Shown here: one piece after another, positions 62,472 through 64,000 of the stretch
How positions within the stretch are numbered: the stretch's first letter is position 1
Layout of the letters: each line of letters starts with the position of its first letter
Source of the DNA: Phytophthora colocasiae
Lineage: Eukaryota > Oomycota > Peronosporomycetes > Peronosporales > Peronosporaceae
Assembly (NCBI GenBank): GCA_018806915.1
Contig: JAGKQI010000044.1
Location: forward strand, 1 to 64,000
Length of the DNA: 64,000 nt
Direction of reading: 5' to 3'
Translations under genes and position numbers: made by a program
The notes under the pieces: generated by a model
The model's database searches: none
Told to the model about the DNA's origin: nothing
Seen by the model: only the letters and a program-made list of their open reading frames with translations

Positions 62472-63665
62472 CTTCTTGCCGATGGACTTGAGCGAACTCG
62501 TGGTTGTTGTTGGTGGATTGGGCGACTTGGGCGCTCGGATGGAAGTTGGGGAATGACCAGCAAGAAGCGATGCGATGCGATACGAGGTGATGCCGATCAG
62601 CGGGTGCGACAGCGTTTTGATGCGCTGTTGATACTTGAGTGTGTCTGGATTGGTGGAAAAGGCGGAGAGGGTGCTGTGATTGGTCGGGAGGAGATGTTTA
62701 CGAAAGCGATTGATGCGTCTTGGTTGCGTTGACTTGGCGGTTGTATGCGTTCATAGAAGCGACATGTTGCCACGTCACGCGTTCTGGTGGTACCCGCAAT
62801 CAAACTAGCGAGACGGCAGGCACGCTGCTGCTTGGCAAGCAAGATCCATCACCGGCACAAGACTCGAGAGCTGTTGGATTTTCTGTTTGAGAAGACGAGG
62901 AACGAGTATGATTGCGTTGGTGGAGAAGGCCACGTGGACGGACAGGGCCGGGAACGAATTCTAAACGTTTTGTGCTGTCGACTTAAAGGTCAGAGTTAGA
63001 AATCGAACTGCGTTTCGCCACCGCTTCTGATAGTTGCTTATTGTTCACGTACATACCCATTGGTGAACGAGCACGTGTACACTGTACATCGGAAGTAGTC
63101 TGTTAAAGGGCTTACGCTTTACAAGATAAGGTCGAATTGTTATAAAAGATGGAGCAGCAGAAGGAAACTTTCGCGTTGGTATTCAATACAGTACTACATG
63201 TATTGATATGGATGAATATCATCATCTATCGGACTATACTTGAAAATTGTATTCGAAATATTAACCCCCCCAGCCCGAAGGAAAAAATTTGCGCCCATCG
63301 ACTGAACTATCGTGTATTGAAGGGGTAGGGTTTTGCTACTAAATCAAAGATAAAACTTATCCTGTCCGGTTACAAAACTCATGCGAACCCCCACCCCTTG
63401 ATGTGGGCAGCGTTGCTATCGTGTCCCGATGTATTTATCATGTGCGGTGAATGGACATTATACAGGGTATGTGCGATTTATCATGTCCAGAGCGGCGAGA
63501 GAAATGTCAGTAGAAATAGAGACCATGCGCTCATGTGAAAGAGACATTGCTATTTTTGTCGATATTTAGACTCGCAAATCAGTGCTCAATGCGTATATTC
63601 AAACCAAGTCAAAATCTCTACGCTTCCAGCAATCGTTGATGGCGTGACCACCTTCCCGCCAGCAT
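62472..63665. other. Intergenic region upstream of pirin 3
   Basis: The 5' UTR of pirin 3 is likely within 62472-62757 (open but ATG-less frame). Small ORFs (62787-62999 and others) have no recognised domain. AT-rich words and a C-run (63263-63270) occur further right. No further gene was seen. Confidence 0.4.
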
Positions 63666-64000
63666 TCAGGGATTGCTGGCATCTGCAGCCACTCGACGGC
63701 GTCGTGGCGTCCCATCGATGTCAGACACTTCCCCACCGTCCGTCACCCGCACGCGCACTATCTTCTTTTTGTTCTTGTCAGGCACAACTTGAGTGTCCAG
63801 ACCTTTCCGACCTGTCACCACGGTCCCAACGCTATAGTACACCATAGTAAGTAGCTCCACGCTAGCGGGATGGAAGTGTAGAAGCGATCCATGACGATGA
63901 GTCGCATTGTGTTAGGCCGCTCGTTTCCAAAAGCCGCACGCAGATTGCGCACTACCGCCACAGGACCAGTTCTCTCTTCACGCAGTGATACGCCGTTTAT
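63666..64000 (-). pseudogene. piggyBac-like (DDE_Tnp_1_7) transposase fragment running off the window edge
   Basis: Reading leftward from the edge the text has REERTGPVAVVRNLRAAFGN, MRLIVMDRFYTSIPLA and, after a 1-base frame change at about 63862-63868, ELLTMVYYSVGTVVTGRKGL. The MDRFYTSIPLA..L...YYSVGTV..GRKG pattern is the second catalytic Asp region of piggyBac-type transposases found in many oomycete repeats. The frame ends at 63666 (AADASNP). The N-terminal part lies beyond position 64000. Confidence 0.7.

Noticed and set aside
61827..62732. 301-codon plus-strand ORF opposite pirin 3
   Set aside because: Antisense of a GC-rich, strongly conserved pirin; long shadow frames are expected there.

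Overview
The window looks like nuclear DNA of an oomycete, most likely Phytophthora or a close relative in the Peronosporales. The grounds are: a secreted effector-like gene with a dEER motif; families of oomycete-type ankyrin proteins; short GT-AG introns (46 to about 100 bp) in otherwise compact genes; TCATTYYNCAWTTT-type start-site elements just upstream of ATGs; SHAQKY-class Myb genes; and many transposon classes (Ty3/gypsy, Tc1, hAT, MULE, Crypton, piggyBac-like, MITEs). Species was not determined.

Layout. (1) 1-19.5 kb is a repeat-rich, decayed accessory block. It holds an RXLR-dEER-like effector gene broken by a 106-bp palindromic duplication, an ankyrin gene split in two by a 10.2-kb Ty3/gypsy element (3037-13220, TSD GAAG), a second dead effector copy, further ankyrin genes or pseudogenes, and a hAT remnant. 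(2) 19.5-24 kb holds a hypothetical gene, a cytochrome P450 and a tandem pair of THEM6-like hotdog thioesterase genes. (3) 23.9-26.4 kb is a Tc1 element with an open DD34E transposase and a second TA-flanked element nested directly behind the transposase stop. (4) 26.9-34.8 kb carries an AN1 zinc-finger gene, a Ulp1/SENP SUMO protease, a PH-domain protein kinase and an aldo-keto reductase. (5) 34.8-38.3 kb is repeats and a Crypton-type tyrosine recombinase. (6) 38.4-46.5 kb is a housekeeping island: UFD1/zinc-finger protein, PCNA with two E2F-like sites, an AAAP amino-acid transporter, and the splicing factor PRP17/CDC40. (7) 46.9-53 kb has three SHAQKY Myb genes on the same strand plus a PX-RING protein and a TA-flanked MITE. 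(8) 54-64 kb has a hAT fragment, a PX-like gene, an acidic membrane-anchored protein, three pirin genes (one split by an intact-looking MULE with a 9-bp TSD) and the edge of a piggyBac-like transposase.

A recurrent theme is single-base frame breaks, often in homopolymers and also in genes expected to be essential (PRP17 has two indels that cancel). This points to residual consensus errors in the assembly for the housekeeping genes, whereas the ankyrin, effector and retroelement copies carry many more lesions and are genuinely decayed. No tRNA, rRNA or CRISPR array was recognised. All calls are from reading the sequence; no database search was run.
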